Positions 6,584 to 7,327 of a stretch of 7,327 nt of DNA are shown here, piece after piece (the first letter of the stretch is position 1; each line of letters begins with the position of its first letter). The DNA lies in contig DIYD01000231.1 in NCBI GenBank assembly GCA_002428905.1, positions 1 through 7,327 on the forward strand, given 5' to 3'. Below the pieces are notes generated by a model. That model worked only from the letters and a program-made list of their open reading frames with translations. It made no database searches and was not told where the DNA came from. The position numbers and the translations under genes are program-made. The DNA comes from Bacteroidetes bacterium UBA6063. GTDB lineage: Bacteria; Bacteroidota; Bacteroidia; NS11-12g; UBA9320.

Positions 6584-6755
6584 GTCTGATGTTATTACCT
6601 TGTAATTTAAGGTTATCCCAACTGGTTTCCGAAAGTGGCGCCACTAACGATCCCATTAATTGCATTTGGTCACACATTTGAGGCGGTATGACATGCACAT
6701 GACGATGCACTGATCTGGAATGCACAAAAGTAAATAGAGGTAACTCCTGCTTACA
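6584..6755 (-). promoter_or_regulatory. Leader region of paralogue 1 with a -7-like element, triple GTGCAT and a 12-base palindrome
   Basis: This 172-base gap between two paralogues is the longest non-coding stretch in the window. On the minus strand it holds TACTTTTG (6725-6732), a full match to the -7 consensus TAnnTTTG, but no TTG lies 19-20 bases upstream. Three GTGCAT copies follow (complements of 6693-6698, 6705-6710 and 6720-6725), the first overlapping the -7 element. A perfect palindrome AGTGGCGCCACT occupies 6634-6645. If the -7 element is used, the leader of the 6185-6583 gene is about 135 bases. No convincing terminator was seen for the upstream gene. Confidence 0.35.
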
Positions 6756-7184
6756 TCAGTCCGCAACAATCCGGTACATGGCAGGCATAAGACGGCTGGT
6801 GTCTCCGTTGTGTACGGCCATCACCTGATCCAATATGAGGTGATCTCCTGGCTCTGCCGACCTTAACGCAGTGCTTACCCATGACGGGAGTGCGGTTGAT
6901 TTAGCTTTAGTGAAACGTGCTTCTCCTGCTTTCGGATCAAATACTACATGGTAGCTGATTATTTCATAGCCCTCGGCCGCATTAACAATGAATTGTTCCT
7001 CCCTGTCGAGGTATGATGTTGTAAGTATAACATCCACAATATGATTCAGCTGCGTTTGCCGGTTCGACTTCGGGTTGTGGTTGTGATATGTCTTGTCTAC
7101 CGTTGTAGAAAACAACGTTAAACTGCCTGCAAGCAGTCCGGTTAATACCAACAGATCATGCATTCGAGATTTTATGGCGCTCAT
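6756..7184 (-). CDS. Small exported protein resembling the GldM C-terminal domain (paralogue 2)
   Basis: I start this gene at the ATG at 7184, giving 142 residues; an in-frame TTG at 7202 lies in a small hairpin and is less likely. Residues 9-28 are hydrophobic, consistent with a signal peptide or anchor, followed by a polar linker (about 30-46) rich in His, Asn and Gln. The domain aligns along its length with the protein at 6185-6583: ISYHVVFDPKAGEA (76-89) matches SFNFVLAPREGEA, PGDHLILDQV (112-121) matches VGDRIIIDRI, and both end in PAMY. By eye they share roughly a quarter to a third of residues, so the duplication is old. The gap to the upstream paralogue is only 42 bases, so those two are probably co-transcribed. 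Function unknown. Confidence 0.8.
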   Translation of the reverse strand: MSAIKSRMHDLLVLTGLLAGSLTLFSTTVDKTYHNHNPKSNRQTQLNHIVDVILTTSYLDREEQFIVNAAEGYEIISYHVVFDPKAGEARFTKAKSTALPSWVSTALRSAEPGDHLILDQVMAVHNGDTSRLMPAMYRIVAD

Positions 7185-7226
7185 GCTTTGGCTTTTGGCC
7201 AATTTACATCCGATCTATGATGATTC

Positions 7227-7327
7227 CTAATCCGTAATCTCATAGAGGGCAGGAGACAGGTACAAGGTGTCTCCTGTTTTAATGGAGGTAACCCGATCAA
7301 TTATGATGCGATCTCCCGATTTCGCCG
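7227..7327 (-). CDS. C-terminal end of a third GldM-C-like paralogue, cut by the window edge
   Basis: The frame ending in TAG at 7227-7229 is open to the window edge and encodes the last 32 residues of a protein. It starts AKSGDRIIIDRV and ends LSPALYEITD. The match to the ends of the two downstream genes is unmistakable: AKVGDRIIIDRI and LQPAMYELTP in the 6185-6583 protein. Its start, signal peptide and promoter lie outside the window. It is closer in sequence to the 6185-6583 protein than to its immediate neighbour. Confidence 0.8.
   Translation of the reverse strand, partial: AKSGDRIIIDRVTSIKTGDTLYLSPALYEITD

Noticed and set aside
1..7327. CRISPR array, insertion sequence, tRNA or rRNA
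   Set aside because: No repeat-spacer pattern, transposase motif, terminal inverted repeats or RNA-gene signature was seen.

Overview
This window comes from a member of the Bacteroidota, most likely a flavobacterial lineage; the class-level call is inference. Three things support the phylum. A DUF4295 gene follows rpmB and rpmG, an arrangement typical of Bacteroidota. Two upstream regions fit the phylum's unusual promoter pattern (TTG, about 20 bases, TAnnTTTG). Start codons lack recognisable Shine-Dalgarno sequences. All nine genes are on the minus strand, so transcription runs from high to low coordinates.

Layout in the direction of transcription. At 6756-7327 lie the tail of one gene (7227-7327) and a complete gene (6756-7184). 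A third relative sits at 6185-6583 after a 172-base gap. All three encode small, apparently exported proteins that resemble each other and the C-terminal domain of the gliding/type IX secretion protein GldM. Next is a compact ribosomal-protein operon, rpmB (5869-6102), rpmG (5680-5862) and a DUF4295 gene (5522-5671), with a candidate promoter at 6124-6154 and an intrinsic terminator at 5468-5501. Only ten bases beyond the terminator's T-tract begins ftsY (4507-5457), followed five bases later by rimO (3191-4501) and then bshC (1594-3207), which overlaps the end of rimO by 17 bases. Last is a separately promoted gene for an OmpA-like outer-membrane protein (1-1522), cut off by the window edge inside its peptidoglycan-binding domain.

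The central block concerns translation and membrane targeting: L28 and L33 are 50S proteins, DUF4295 is probably ribosome-associated, FtsY is the signal recognition particle receptor, and RimO modifies ribosomal protein S12. BshC (bacillithiol synthesis) is tied to this unit by the gene overlap. The flanking genes encode envelope proteins.

Most of the window is ordinary core genome. The parts worth a second look are the tandem family of stand-alone GldM-C-like proteins, the terminator placed against the ftsY start, and the OmpA-like domain that appears to lack the usual peptidoglycan-binding aspartate. I found no CRISPR array, transposon, tRNA or rRNA, and no gap between genes exceeds about 170 bases.
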